A stretch of 64,000 nucleotides of DNA, from positions 868,001 to 932,000 of the forward strand of contig NZ_FLKP01000002.1 in assembly GCF_900087015.1 (NCBI RefSeq), in the 5' to 3' direction. Origin of the DNA: Christensenella timonensis. Lineage in GTDB: Bacteria > Bacillota > Clostridia > Christensenellales > Christensenellaceae. The translations under genes and the position numbers were made by a program. The notes beneath the pieces are model-generated. The model saw only the letters and a program-made list of their open reading frames with translations. It was not told the DNA's origin and did not search any database. Within the stretch, counting starts at the first letter, position 1. Every line of letters begins with the position of its first letter. Positions 47,267 to 56,266 of this stretch are shown here, piece after piece.

Positions 47267-47935
47267 ATGAAACGAATTTATATCGTATCAGCAATATTAT
47301 CGGTATTTTTACTTTTGGCGGGCTGCAATGCGCCGACAGGAACACAGGTGGAGGTGATCGCCACGCCGGCAGCGGAAAGTACGCCTGCGGAAGCATCCAG
47401 CGAACAGGGGCAGGGGCTCCCGCAGACAACGCCTACACCGCAAGGCACAGGAGAATCGAAAATCTTAGTGGCTTACTTTTCCTGCACGGGAACGACGGAA
47501 ACAGTGGCAAATGCTGCGGCGGAGGTACTGGGCGCAGATATTTACCAGATCCAACCGCAGGAGCCGTATACGGATGCGGATCTTGATTACAACGACGATG
47601 GCAGCCGGGCGGGAAGGGAACAGAGTGACGCTGCAACGCGACCCGCCATTACGGGAGATGTGGAAGACATGGCCCAATACGACATTGTCTTTTTGGGATA
47701 CCCGATCTGGTGGGGACAAGCCCCGCGCATCGTCAGTACATTCCTGGAAAGCTATGATTTTGGCGGCAAAACCATCGTGCCCTTTTGCACGTCAGGCAGC
47801 AGCGGGATCGGCAGCAGCGCAGATGATTTGCACAGCCTCTGTGCAGACAGCGTTGCCTGGCTTCCCGGCACACGTTTTGGCGCCGGAACCAGCGAAGAAG
47901 AAATTTTGGACTGGCTGTCCGGACTGGATATTTAA
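47267..47935 (+). CDS. Flavodoxin-domain lipoprotein
   Basis: 222 residues with lipobox LLLAGC, a Thr/Pro/Ala linker, and a flavodoxin fold. The FMN phosphate loop is YFSCTGTTETVA, followed by IYQIQPQEPYTDADLDYND, VFLGYPIWWGQAPR and PFCTSGSSGIG. The family carries electrons with FMN. A membrane-anchored outside flavodoxin is less common than the cytoplasmic form. It sits in an operon with the cyclophilin-like lipoprotein, an acetyltransferase and an alcohol dehydrogenase, suggesting reduction of small carbonyl compounds or quinones. Confidence 0.88.
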   Translation: MKRIYIVSAILSVFLLLAGCNAPTGTQVEVIATPAAESTPAEASSEQGQGLPQTTPTPQGTGESKILVAYFSCTGTTETVANAAAEVLGADIYQIQPQEPYTDADLDYNDDGSRAGREQSDAATRPAITGDVEDMAQYDIVFLGYPIWWGQAPRIVSTFLESYDFGGKTIVPFCTSGSSGIGSSADDLHSLCADSVAWLPGTRFGAGTSEEEILDWLSGLDI

Positions 47936-47971
47936 CTGGCCGCAGGATAAATAACAAGGAAGGGAAGGAAC

Positions 47972-48547
47972 ATGGATCTTGATATGTTTTTGGCACATTT
48001 GAACAAGGGGCTACACGTCAAGGGGGGATCACAGATGCATAAATACATGACCCGCCTTGCGCACGAAGCAATGAAGATAACAGCGGAACTCAATGGCGCA
48101 TACCACAGCCCGGAGGAAATCAGGGAGCTGTTTTCCAAATTGACAGGAAAACAGATAGACGAATCGTTCGGCTTGTTTCCGCCGTTTTACACGGATTGCG
48201 GGAAGAATATAACGATTGGGAAAGATGTTTTTATCAACTCGGGATGCCGGTTCCAGGATCAGGGCGGGATCACGGTCGGCGACGGCGCGTTGATCGGCCA
48301 CAACGCCGTACTGGCAACGCTCAACCATGGATTTGCGCCGGACGACCGGAAATCACTTTATCCGGCGCCTATCGTGATCGGTAAAAATGCCTGGCTGGGC
48401 GCGAACGTAACGGTTTTGCAGGGCGTTACCATTGGCGACAATGCAATCATCGCCGCAGGCGCGGTCGTCACCAAAGATGTACCGGCGAACATGGTCGCAG
48501 GGGGAGTCCCGGCAGCTTTGCTCAAACCGATCGGCGAAACAGCCTGA
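47972..48547 (+). CDS. Sugar O-acetyltransferase (left-handed beta-helix, maltose/galactoside type)
   Basis: 191 residues with a short helical N-terminus ([35 protein letters not shown]) and hexapeptide repeats: [33 protein letters not shown] with the catalytic His, and [37 protein letters not shown]. It would acetylate a sugar or other alcohol from acetyl-CoA. AGGAAGGGAAGGA precedes the ATG. A role in the redox operon is unclear; such genes often travel in these clusters. Confidence 0.88.
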   Translation: MDLDMFLAHLNKGLHVKGGSQMHKYMTRLAHEAMKITAELNGAYHSPEEIRELFSKLTGKQIDESFGLFPPFYTDCGKNITIGKDVFINSGCRFQDQGGITVGDGALIGHNAVLATLNHGFAPDDRKSLYPAPIVIGKNAWLGANVTVLQGVTIGDNAIIAAGAVVTKDVPANMVAGGVPAALLKPIGETA

Positions 48548-48591
48548 GTCAATCGGGGCTGCACAGGAAAATTTTTAGGAGGGATATTATT

Positions 48592-49761
48592 ATGTTAGGA
48601 AATTTCAGTTATTCTAATCCGACCAAACTTTATTTTGGGGAAAGGGCCTTGGATTCCTTAAGCGGGGAACTGCAAAATTACGGAAAAAACGTACTGCTGG
48701 TATATGGCGGGGGTTCCATCCGGAAAAATGGGATCTATGGCGAGGTGGTAAATATCCTCAAAACTTGCGGCAAGGAGGTATTCGAGGATGCGGGCGTCAT
48801 GCCCAATCCCACTGTGGAAAAGCTCTGCGAGGGCTGCAGGAGGGCAAAGGAAAGCAATGCCGACCTGATCCTTGCCGTTGGGGGAGGATCCGTATGCGAT
48901 TATGCGAAAGCGGTATCCGTTTCCGCGTACTGTGAAGAAGCCCCGTGGGATAAATATTTCCTGCGTATGGAGGATGTGGACAATAAAATCATTCCGGTCG
49001 GCTGCGTACTTACCATGGTGGGAACCGGCTCGGAAATGAACGGCGGGACAGTTATCACCAATCATGAAAGCAAGCTGAAAATAGGGCATGTATTTGGCGA
49101 CAACGTGTTTCCGAAGTTTTCGATCCTTAATCCGATTTTCACCTTTACGCTGCCGAAATACCAGATGGTGGCAGGCTTTTTTGATATCATGTCACATATC
49201 CTGGAACAATATTTTTCCGGCGGGGACGATAACACGTCCGATTATATCATGGAGGGGCTTTTGAGGTCGTTGATCCATAGCTCGAAAAGAGCAGTGGCCA
49301 ATCCGATGGATTATGAGGCGCGGAGCAATATTATGTGGACGGCCACTTGGGCGCTCAATACACTGGTGGCGAAGGGGAAAGCGACGGATTGGATGGTACA
49401 TATGATCGGACAGGCTGTGGGCGCTTACACCGACGCCACACACGGTATGACGCTTTCCGCGGTATCCATGCCATATTATAGGTTTATCCTGCCGGACGGG
49501 TTACAGAAATTCAAACGCTATGCCGTCAATGTATGGGACGTATCCCCGGACGGCAAAACGGATCGGGAGATCGCAGGGGAAGGACTTGACCGCATGGAGG
49601 CGTACATGGAAGAGATCGGGCTGGTAATGAGCGTAAAAGAGCTTGGCGTGACGGAAGGAATGCTGGACGGGATTGCCAACAGCACTTTTATGATGGACGG
49701 CGGATACCGGGCACTGTCGGCTGCAGATGTACGGATGATTTTGGAAGAAAGCATGGGATGA
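48592..49761 (+). CDS. Iron-containing alcohol dehydrogenase (butanol-dehydrogenase type)
   Basis: 389 residues, typical size. NAD(P)-binding segments YFGERALDSLSGEL, VLLVYGGGSIRKNG and AVGGGSVCDYAKAVSVSA. Metal-binding region FDIMSHILEQYF and the later GQAVGAYTDATHGMTLSA supply Asp and His ligands. It reduces aldehydes such as butyraldehyde, or other carbonyls, with NAD(P)H. AGGAGGG lies before the ATG. Last gene of the operon, facing the LysR gene. Confidence 0.9.
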   Translation: MLGNFSYSNPTKLYFGERALDSLSGELQNYGKNVLLVYGGGSIRKNGIYGEVVNILKTCGKEVFEDAGVMPNPTVEKLCEGCRRAKESNADLILAVGGGSVCDYAKAVSVSAYCEEAPWDKYFLRMEDVDNKIIPVGCVLTMVGTGSEMNGGTVITNHESKLKIGHVFGDNVFPKFSILNPIFTFTLPKYQMVAGFFDIMSHILEQYFSGGDDNTSDYIMEGLLRSLIHSSKRAVANPMDYEARSNIMWTATWALNTLVAKGKATDWMVHMIGQAVGAYTDATHGMTLSAVSMPYYRFILPDGLQKFKRYAVNVWDVSPDGKTDREIAGEGLDRMEAYMEEIGLVMSVKELGVTEGMLDGIANSTFMMDGGYRALSAADVRMILEESMG

Positions 49762-49770
49762 GCAAAGCCG

Positions 49771-50646
49771 TTAAAACAGCTCCTGCAGTTTTTCCAAAAA
49801 TTTTGTGCCCGCCTTGGAAAAGAACTGGTATTTTTTCCAGACGATATTGATCCCAATCTCAAGCCGGGGGGACAATGGCTTAAAGCAAAGCGCGCTGCTT
49901 CCGGTCGTATTGATGATCCTGTCGATACAGAGCGCATACCCCAGGCCTTCTTCCACCATGAGCGACCCGTTGTAAAGGAGGCTGTAGGTGGCCACGATAT
50001 TCAACTGGCCCTCATCCTTTCGCAGCCATTGCGGCAGGATATCACCTTTCATGGCTTGGCGGGAGATGATCAGGGGTTCTTTCCACAGGTTCTCCGGATG
50101 AATAGACGCGTGCTTTGCGAGGGGCGCGTCTTTGCGCATGAGCACACCCCATACGTCCTTTACGGGAAGTCTTAAGGAATCGTATTTCGATAGATCGGCC
50201 GGATCGAGCAGGACGCCAAAATCGATGAGCCCTTTATCCAGGTGCTCGCTCACGTCGACGGCATCGCCGCTGGAAATATGATAATGGATGTGGGGATATT
50301 CGGCCTGTAAATTCTGGGCTGCCCTGGCGACCAGGCGGATCGCATCTGTCTCGCCTGCGCCAATATAAATATCGCCCGCAATGCCGTCGCCCGACGCTGC
50401 GATCTCGTGCTCGGTCTTATTGACGAGGTCGATGATTTCTTCTGCCCGCCTGCGCAGCAGCATGCCTTCTTCCGTCAGCGTGATCTTGCGGCTGCCGCGG
50501 ATAAAGAGCTGTTTGTCCAGTTCGTCTTCCATGTCTTTTAGCTGCCGCGAAAGCGTGGGCTGCGAAAGATGCAGGGACTGCGCCGCTGCGGAAATGTTTT
50601 GTTCCCGCGCAACGGCAAGGAAGTATTGAAGAACCCGTAATTCCAT
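49771..50646 (-). CDS. LysR family transcriptional regulator
   Basis: 291 residues. The N-terminal winged helix-turn-helix reads MELRVLQYFLAVAREQNISAAAQSLHLSQPTLSRQLKDME, followed by the linker helix and a substrate-binding domain (GDIYIGAGETDAIRLVARAAQ, DFGVLLDPADL). It ends 10 bp from the alcohol dehydrogenase stop, convergent with it. Homologues in similar clusters control the flavodoxin and dehydrogenase genes. A dyad upstream (50698-50717) is a candidate own binding site. Inducer unknown. Confidence 0.92.
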   Translation of the reverse strand: MELRVLQYFLAVAREQNISAAAQSLHLSQPTLSRQLKDMEDELDKQLFIRGSRKITLTEEGMLLRRRAEEIIDLVNKTEHEIAASGDGIAGDIYIGAGETDAIRLVARAAQNLQAEYPHIHYHISSGDAVDVSEHLDKGLIDFGVLLDPADLSKYDSLRLPVKDVWGVLMRKDAPLAKHASIHPENLWKEPLIISRQAMKGDILPQWLRKDEGQLNIVATYSLLYNGSLMVEEGLGYALCIDRIINTTGSSALCFKPLSPRLEIGINIVWKKYQFFSKAGTKFLEKLQELF

Positions 50647-50697
50647 AGAAATATCCTCCCGGTTGGATTTCAGTATAGGCCGTCAAACTATAATCTT

Positions 50698-50717
50698 TAA
50701 GCATGCAAATATGCTTA
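50698..50717. promoter_or_regulatory. Dyad upstream of the LysR gene (candidate LysR box)
   Basis: TAAGCAT and ATGCTTA are separated by 6 bp, with further AT-rich symmetry outside (TATAAT and ATTATAA). On the minus strand it sits just upstream of TTAAAG-N17-TATACT, a plausible LysR-gene promoter. Confidence 0.4.
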
Positions 50718-50905
50718 TTATAAGTATAACTCATTTTTAAGGGTATTTGTATCCTGGTTTACCGTCCATACCCCCGGCAAGGGCCGCTTTTCTGCAAAAC
50801 ATTACAAAAATGATGCAAAACCGATGAGAAAACGATGCCGTGACCCTTTACCGTATTCCATATAAAGTTTTTGTTTGGAAAAAGGGAACATAGGGGAGAG
50901 GCATC

Positions 50906-51697
50906 ATGAGGTACATTTCGCAGAAGCCTTACGGGCAAAGGACAAAACGCAGGAGGCTGACAAAACGTTTTTTCCTGTTTATCGTTATGGTATCGGTTAT
51001 ACTGGCAGGGGCGTTTTCCCTTGTCCGCATATTCCCGGTGGCGATCTCGAAAGCGGGCGGCGATGGGGAAGTGCAGCCTGAAGAGACGCTGAGCGTAAAA
51101 CAGGGATTTCCGGCGGACGACGGCAGGATCAGAATCATCGTAGACGCGGGGCACGGGGGATGCGATGTGGGCACGACAGGCGTATCCACGGGCCGGTTGG
51201 AAAAAGAGGTCAACCTGGAAATCGCTGAAAAATTACAAGCTGTACTGGAAGGAAAGGGGTATGAAGTGATCATGACACGTGAAACGGACGATATGATCGC
51301 TCCCACCAAAGAAGAGGACATGCATAAACGGGAAAGCATCATAATGGACTCGCATGCAGACCTGTTCGTCAGCATACACCAGAATTTTTTTGACAAGGAT
51401 CCGGCCGTCAGGGGGCCGCAGGTTTTTTACCGGAATACTGCCGCAAAAGGATATGTGCTGGCGCAATATGTGCAGGAGGAATTGAACGGACAGCTTGGGA
51501 TATCCGATCCCCGGGACGTGAATGCGGGGGATTACCAGCTCCTGCGCCCGGGAGACCAGGCAAGCATCATTGTGGAATGCGGCTTCTTTTCCAATCCAAA
51601 GGAGGAGCAGAAGCTGCAGGAGGACGATTACCAGCAGGCGATCGCACAGGCGGTGGGCGCGGGCATCGAGCGGTATTTGGCAGAAACGGGACGATGA
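50906..51697 (+). CDS. cwlD: N-acetylmuramoyl-L-alanine amidase, CwlD-like
   Basis: 263 residues. A basic N-terminus and one membrane helix (about 21-45) are followed by an Amidase_3 domain: IIVDAGHGGCDVGT with the first zinc His, KEVNLEIAEKL with the Glu ligand, ADLFVSIHQNFF with the second His, and SIIVECGFFSNPKEE with the catalytic Glu. CwlD makes muramic-lactam in the spore cortex, so this supports a spore-forming ancestry, but general amidases look alike. The ATG has GGGGAGAGG upstream. The gene stands alone. Confidence 0.82.
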   Translation: MRYISQKPYGQRTKRRRLTKRFFLFIVMVSVILAGAFSLVRIFPVAISKAGGDGEVQPEETLSVKQGFPADDGRIRIIVDAGHGGCDVGTTGVSTGRLEKEVNLEIAEKLQAVLEGKGYEVIMTRETDDMIAPTKEEDMHKRESIIMDSHADLFVSIHQNFFDKDPAVRGPQVFYRNTAAKGYVLAQYVQEELNGQLGISDPRDVNAGDYQLLRPGDQASIIVECGFFSNPKEEQKLQEDDYQQAIAQAVGAGIERYLAETGR

Positions 51698-51750
51698 AGG
51701 GATTAAAAAACGCCGATCCATCCATAGTAGGTCATAAAAATTTTTGTTGG

Positions 51751-51789
51751 GAAAAGCGTGTATTGCATTTACAGGCTTTTCTTTTTTTT
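51751..51789 (+). terminator. Rho-independent terminator after the amidase gene
   Basis: GAAAAGC (51751-51757) pairs with GCTTTTC (51775-51781) and a run of Ts follows. The loop is long (17 bases), so strength is moderate. Confidence 0.5.
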
Positions 51790-51799
51790 GAGAAAATGC

Positions 51800-51830
51800 T
51801 TGACATGGAGTTGACTCCAGATGTTACGCT
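51800..51830 (+). promoter_or_regulatory. MerR-type promoter and operator of the aldo/keto reductase operon
   Basis: TTGACA (-35, 51800-51805) and TACGCT (-10, 51825-51830) are separated by 19 bp, longer than the normal 17. The spacer holds the perfect inverted repeat TGGAGT-TG-ACTCCA (51806-51819). This layout is the known form of promoters twisted into activity by MerR regulators. A MerR gene is the second gene of this operon. Confidence 0.8.
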
Positions 51831-51857
51831 ATAGTGGTGAGGAAAAGGGGGAACGAT

Positions 51858-52976
51858 ATGGATATGAAAAAATTAGGATTTGGGCTGATGCGGCTCCCGC
51901 TTCTTGACGGCGACGATCCTAAAAGCGTGGATGTGGAGCAGGTTAAACAAATGGTGGATACCTTTCTGGAACGGGGATTCACATATTTTGATACGGCATA
52001 TATGTACCACGAATTTACCAGCGAAACTGTCGCGCGCGAAGCCCTGGTGAAGCGGCATCCGCGGGAGAGTTTTATGCTGACGACGAAGATGCCCACCATG
52101 TTCCTGGAAAAAAAGGATGACATGGAGCGGATATTCAAAGAACAGCTCGATCGATGCGGCGTAGATTATTTTGATTATTACCTGCTGCACAACCTGAACG
52201 TTTCGCACTACGAAATTGCGCAGAAGTTTGACAGCTTTGGCTTTATCCGCCGGAAAAAGGAGGAAGGCAAGATCCGTAAAATCGGCTTTTCGTACCACGA
52301 CGGCGCGGCGCTTTTAGACCGTATCCTGACCGAACATCCGGAAGTGGACGTCGTCCAGCTGCAGATGAATTACCTTGACTGGGAAAATGAGAGCATACAG
52401 TCACGCAAATGCTATGAGGCTGCGCGCAGGCATGGGAAAGAGATCATTGTGATGGAACCTGTAAAAGGGGGCATGCTGGCAAACGTCCCCCAAAAGGTGG
52501 GGCAGTTATTCAGGGCATATGCGCCGGACAGCTCGGCAGCGTCATGGGCTATACGCTTTGCGGCGAGCCATGAGGGCGTGCTGACGGTGCTGAGCGGAAT
52601 GAGCGATATGCAGCAGCTTTTGGATAATACCTCGTATATGGAAGCCTTTGTACCGTTAAATGAAGAAGAAAGGGAAATCGTGAAGCAGGCGGTAGATAAG
52701 ATCAACGCGACCATTGCCATCCCCTGTACGGCATGCGGGTATTGTGTGGACGGCTGCCCAAAGAACATCCCGATCCCTTCATACTTCGCACTTTACAACC
52801 TTGAAAAGCAGGCCAACCCGAAAGGGTTTTCCGTCCAAGGGGCGTATTATGAAAATTATATACAGACACACGGCAAGGCCTCTGATTGTATTGGATGCAG
52901 GAGCTGTGAGCGGCAGTGCCCGCAGCATCTTGGGATCGTAAAGTACCTTCAGGATGTAGCGAAAACCTTTGAGTGA
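51858..52976 (+). CDS. Aldo/keto reductase with C-terminal 4Fe-4S domain
   Basis: About 372 residues. The barrel has the catalytic tetrad in FDTAYMYH (Asp, Tyr), TTKMP (Lys) and YLLHNL (His). A C-terminal ferredoxin domain carries [12 protein letters not shown] and [12 protein letters not shown]. Members of this fused family are common in anaerobes; electron flow between the clusters and the nicotinamide is assumed. ATG 51858 is chosen because AAAAGGGGGAA is 5 bp upstream; an in-frame GTG at 51834 lies in the promoter's transcription start region. First gene of the MerR-controlled operon. Confidence 0.92.
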   Translation: MDMKKLGFGLMRLPLLDGDDPKSVDVEQVKQMVDTFLERGFTYFDTAYMYHEFTSETVAREALVKRHPRESFMLTTKMPTMFLEKKDDMERIFKEQLDRCGVDYFDYYLLHNLNVSHYEIAQKFDSFGFIRRKKEEGKIRKIGFSYHDGAALLDRILTEHPEVDVVQLQMNYLDWENESIQSRKCYEAARRHGKEIIVMEPVKGGMLANVPQKVGQLFRAYAPDSSAASWAIRFAASHEGVLTVLSGMSDMQQLLDNTSYMEAFVPLNEEEREIVKQAVDKINATIAIPCTACGYCVDGCPKNIPIPSYFALYNLEKQANPKGFSVQGAYYENYIQTHGKASDCIGCRSCERQCPQHLGIVKYLQDVAKTFE

Positions 52977-52991
52977 GGGAGGAAACGGAAG

Positions 52992-53390
52992 ATGACGATC
53001 ACGGAGGTAAGCAGGAAATTTGATATATCGGTGGATACGCTGCGCTATTATGAACGCATCGGCCTGATCCCTCCTGTCCCGCGCAACAAAAGCGGGATCA
53101 GGGATTATGGCGAGGAATCATGCAATTGGGTCGGGCTGATGAAGTGTATGCGGAAGGCAGGCGTGCAGATCGAGGCGTTGATCGAATACGTGGCGCTGTT
53201 CCAGAAAGGGGAGGGCACGGTCGAGGCGCGCAAGCTGCTGCTCATCGAACAGCGAAACCGGCTTTTGGAACGGATGGAGGATATGCAGGCCTCGCTGGAG
53301 CGGTTGAACGACAAGATCGCGCACTATGAGCAGGGGCCGATGAAGATGGAAAAGCATTTGCGAAAGCTGCAGAAAGAACGGGAGAAATAA
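52992..53390 (+). CDS. MerR family transcriptional regulator
   Basis: 132 residues. The winged-helix DNA-binding part reads MTITEVSRKFDISVDTLRYYERIGLIPPVPRNKSGIRDYGE, followed by a long dimerisation helix (LLLIEQRNRLLERMEDMQASLERLNDKI). No Cys pair for metal binding is seen, so an organic or aldehyde signal is more likely (AdhR/NmlR-like). It lies 15 bp after the first reductase and 4 bp before the second, and should act on the promoter at 51800-51830, which gives autoregulation. Confidence 0.93.
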   Translation: MTITEVSRKFDISVDTLRYYERIGLIPPVPRNKSGIRDYGEESCNWVGLMKCMRKAGVQIEALIEYVALFQKGEGTVEARKLLLIEQRNRLLERMEDMQASLERLNDKIAHYEQGPMKMEKHLRKLQKEREK

Positions 53391-53394
53391 GTTT

Positions 53395-54525
53395 ATGCAA
53401 TACAGGAAATTCGGGAACCTCGATTGGAAAGGTTCGGCGCTGGGGTTTGGTTGTATGCGCCTGCCGACAAAAGACGGGAGCGTCCTAAGCCCGGACATTA
53501 CGGAAAAGGAAACGGTGGACATCATACGCTATGCGATCGATAATGGCGTCAATTATGTGGACACGGCTTACCTGTACCATTCGGGCGAGAGCGAAAGAAT
53601 GGTGGGAAAGGCGCTTGCGGACGGATACCGGGACAGGGTAAAGCTGGCGACCAAAGCGCCGATGCAGTGCATCCATACGGCAGGAGATTATGATGCGATC
53701 CTCGATGAGCAACTAAAAAAGCTGGATACTGAACAGATCGATTTATACATGTTCCATGGAATCGGTAAAAAGACATGGGATGTGATCGTGGAGCAAGACC
53801 TGTTGTCGCGGGCGGAGGCTGCTGTTAAAAGCGGGAAAACCAGGTATATCGGTTTTTCGTTCCACGGGCCGTATGAAGCGTTTGAAGAGATCGTGAACGG
53901 ATACGACCACTGGGACTTTTGCCAGATCCAGTATAACTTTATGGATACGCAGTCGCAGGCGGGGACAAAGGGGCTCAAGCTGGCGGCGCAAAAGGGGCTC
54001 GCGGTCGTTGTGATGGAGCCATTACGCGGCGGAAAGCTTGCCAACCCCCTGCGGGAGGTAAAGGAGCTGATGAAGCGCCGGGGCTATGAGGGGACGCTCA
54101 GCGACCTTGCCTTGCGCTGGGTCTGGAGCCAGGAAGAGGTATCAGTGGTGCTGAGCGGAATGTCCAATATGGAACAGGTACGGCAAAACCTTCGTTGCGC
54201 ACAGGCGGCGGGAACGCCCCTGACCCAGCAGGAGACGGAGCTGCTCGGTGAGATCAGGGATATTTATGAAAAACGTGAGGGGATCCCGTGCACGGGCTGT
54301 TCTTACTGTATGCCCTGCCCGCAGGGGATCGATATCCCATGGATCATGGATATTTACAATGACGGGCTTATCTATGATTACCAGCGCGAACCCCAACGGC
54401 GCTATAATTTTTTTGGCAGGCCGGGATCAAGGTGCGTTGGATGTGGGGCGTGTGAACAAAAGTGCCCGCAGGGCCTGCCGATTGCGCAATGGCTTAGTAA
54501 AATCGACAAAGAATTGAGCCTATAG
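53395..54525 (+). CDS. Second aldo/keto reductase with C-terminal 4Fe-4S domain
   Basis: 376 residues. The catalytic residues are in YVDTAYLYHSGESE, LATKAP and YMFHGIG; the C-terminal cluster motifs are CTGCSYCMPCP and CVGCGACEQKCP. It resembles the first reductase in layout but differs in sequence, so it is an old duplicate or a separate recruit. It starts 4 bp after merR and closes the operon. Substrate unknown; aldehydes are a guess from the regulator type. Confidence 0.92.
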   Translation: MQYRKFGNLDWKGSALGFGCMRLPTKDGSVLSPDITEKETVDIIRYAIDNGVNYVDTAYLYHSGESERMVGKALADGYRDRVKLATKAPMQCIHTAGDYDAILDEQLKKLDTEQIDLYMFHGIGKKTWDVIVEQDLLSRAEAAVKSGKTRYIGFSFHGPYEAFEEIVNGYDHWDFCQIQYNFMDTQSQAGTKGLKLAAQKGLAVVVMEPLRGGKLANPLREVKELMKRRGYEGTLSDLALRWVWSQEEVSVVLSGMSNMEQVRQNLRCAQAAGTPLTQQETELLGEIRDIYEKREGIPCTGCSYCMPCPQGIDIPWIMDIYNDGLIYDYQREPQRRYNFFGRPGSRCVGCGACEQKCPQGLPIAQWLSKIDKELSL

Positions 54526-54624
54526 GTTAAAATTTGCCCATATGTATGCAAAAAATCCAAAAAAGTGTGACTTTTTCATAGACGGATAGTAGTTTGACTG
54601 TTACAATAAGGAAAAGATATATGA

Positions 54625-56052
54625 TTGATACGATATGATATGAAAGATGTGTATTGTGTGGGAAAACCAGATCCGAAGCGGGAGAACCTCTCAGGGGCAG
54701 AATACCCGGGGCAATTTTATGAAACAAGAACCGAAGGCAGCAATATGGATGGAATGCTGTCGCATATTCCCGTAGGGATTTGCAAGATACAAATCAATAA
54801 GGATCTTAAGCTGCTTGACGGGAACAGGGAATTTTATGAGCTTTACGGCTATACGCCGCAGCAGATGGCGCGGGAGCTTAATAATAAGATCGTACGGACG
54901 ATTTTGCCGGACGACCTGCCGGGCGTGCGGGCCAGCCTGAAAGAGGCGCTGGAAAGCGGACAGGTCTTTGAGACAGAGCACCGGATGGTGCGCCGGGACG
55001 GGCAAACTGCGTGGATCCTCGTGCGCGGCAATTTTACGCGGGAAGACAGGAAGGACATACTGTTCTGCGTGGCGATAGACGTATCCGGGCGCAAGAAGAT
55101 TGAGGAAGAGCTGCGCATCAATGAGGAACGGTTCAGGATCGCGCTGGCGCAAATGGACAACACGATCTTTGATTATGATATCAAGACGCGTGTGATGATA
55201 CATGCATATAAATCCGCCAGTATGTACGGATTTGACAACAGGATGGAAAACGTGCCCGACGCTTTGGTGGAAGGCAAGACCATACATCCTGATTCCGCGG
55301 CTGTTTTTTTGGAAATGTACGCGAAAATACGCAAGGGGGAACCTACCGCGTCTTGCGAGGTGCGTACGCGCCTTGCGGAAGGAAAGTATTTGTGGCGCAG
55401 GATCACGATGACCAATATCTACGACAGCGATGGCAATGCGGTGCATGCGGTGGGAATCCTCGAGGATATCGACGCACAAAAGAGGCGTGAAGAAGAGCTG
55501 CGCACCCAGTCGGAGCGCGATCCGCTGACAGGGCTTTATAACCGCAGGGCAACAGAGCGGTATGCAAAAAAGGTTTTGAAGGAATCGCGCGGCAAAGGCA
55601 GCGGCGCCATGTATGTGATCGACATCGACGCATTCAAAGGCGTGAACGATAAATATGGACATGTGTTCGGCGACAGCGTCCTCAGTGAGGCGGCGCGGCG
55701 GATGACAGCCGTTTTCGGCGACCATGACGTGATCGGGCGGATCGGCGGGGATGAATTCGCGGTGTTTGTACGCGATGTAAAAGAGCCGGGACGCCTGGCG
55801 GGTTTCGCGCAGGCGATGTGTGCGGCTTTCCAGAAGGATTTTGAGCACAACGGGATCATTGCAAAGGTAACATGCAGCGTAGGGGCGGCTTCCTTTCCCA
55901 AGGATGGAAAGACCTTTGACGAATTGTACCAAAAAGCGGATATCGCGCTTTATGAAGCGAAGCGGCTGGGGAAAGACAGGGCGTGTGTTTATGACAGCGA
56001 CATGGGGAGCGGTATGGAGTGGTCGTTCCGCAGTAATACGACAATGGGATAA
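54625..56052 (+). CDS. PAS-PAS-GGDEF diguanylate cyclase
   Basis: Up to 475 residues, no membrane helix. A first PAS domain (about 45-160, KLLDGNREFYELYGYTPQQM ... RRDGQTAWILVRGNFTRE) is followed by a PAC-like link, a second PAS domain (about 170-285), and a GGDEF domain (about 300-465) with DPLTGLYNRRATERY and RIGGDEFAVFV near residues 371-381. The active-site GGDEF is intact, but the usual RxxD inhibition site is replaced by GDHD. It would make c-di-GMP in response to a cytoplasmic signal. The start is uncertain: TTG 54625 has AAGGA 12 bp upstream, ATG 54640 and ATG 54745 are alternatives. Confidence 0.88.
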   Translation: MIRYDMKDVYCVGKPDPKRENLSGAEYPGQFYETRTEGSNMDGMLSHIPVGICKIQINKDLKLLDGNREFYELYGYTPQQMARELNNKIVRTILPDDLPGVRASLKEALESGQVFETEHRMVRRDGQTAWILVRGNFTREDRKDILFCVAIDVSGRKKIEEELRINEERFRIALAQMDNTIFDYDIKTRVMIHAYKSASMYGFDNRMENVPDALVEGKTIHPDSAAVFLEMYAKIRKGEPTASCEVRTRLAEGKYLWRRITMTNIYDSDGNAVHAVGILEDIDAQKRREEELRTQSERDPLTGLYNRRATERYAKKVLKESRGKGSGAMYVIDIDAFKGVNDKYGHVFGDSVLSEAARRMTAVFGDHDVIGRIGGDEFAVFVRDVKEPGRLAGFAQAMCAAFQKDFEHNGIIAKVTCSVGAASFPKDGKTFDELYQKADIALYEAKRLGKDRACVYDSDMGSGMEWSFRSNTTMG

Positions 56053-56074
56053 ACGGCTGGAGACGGTATGAAGG

Positions 56075-56104
56075 AGCCTGTACACGAATGTACAGGCTTT
56101 TTTT
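56075..56104 (+). terminator. Rho-independent terminator after the GGDEF gene
   Basis: AGCCTGTACA (56075-56084) and TGTACAGGCT (56089-56098) with loop CGAA, followed by a T-run to 56104. Confidence 0.9.
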
Positions 56105-56266
56105 ATGCAGGAAGAAATAGAAATGTAATAAAAATGAAAAGAATTTGTAAACAAATGGCTTCTATGCGCTGCAGGTGTGGTATGCTGTTTTTAATGGTTG
56201 GAAGACAGGGAGCAGAAAAGTAAAACGAACACAAAACGACCCCATCTGAAAAGGAGCGTGAAAACA

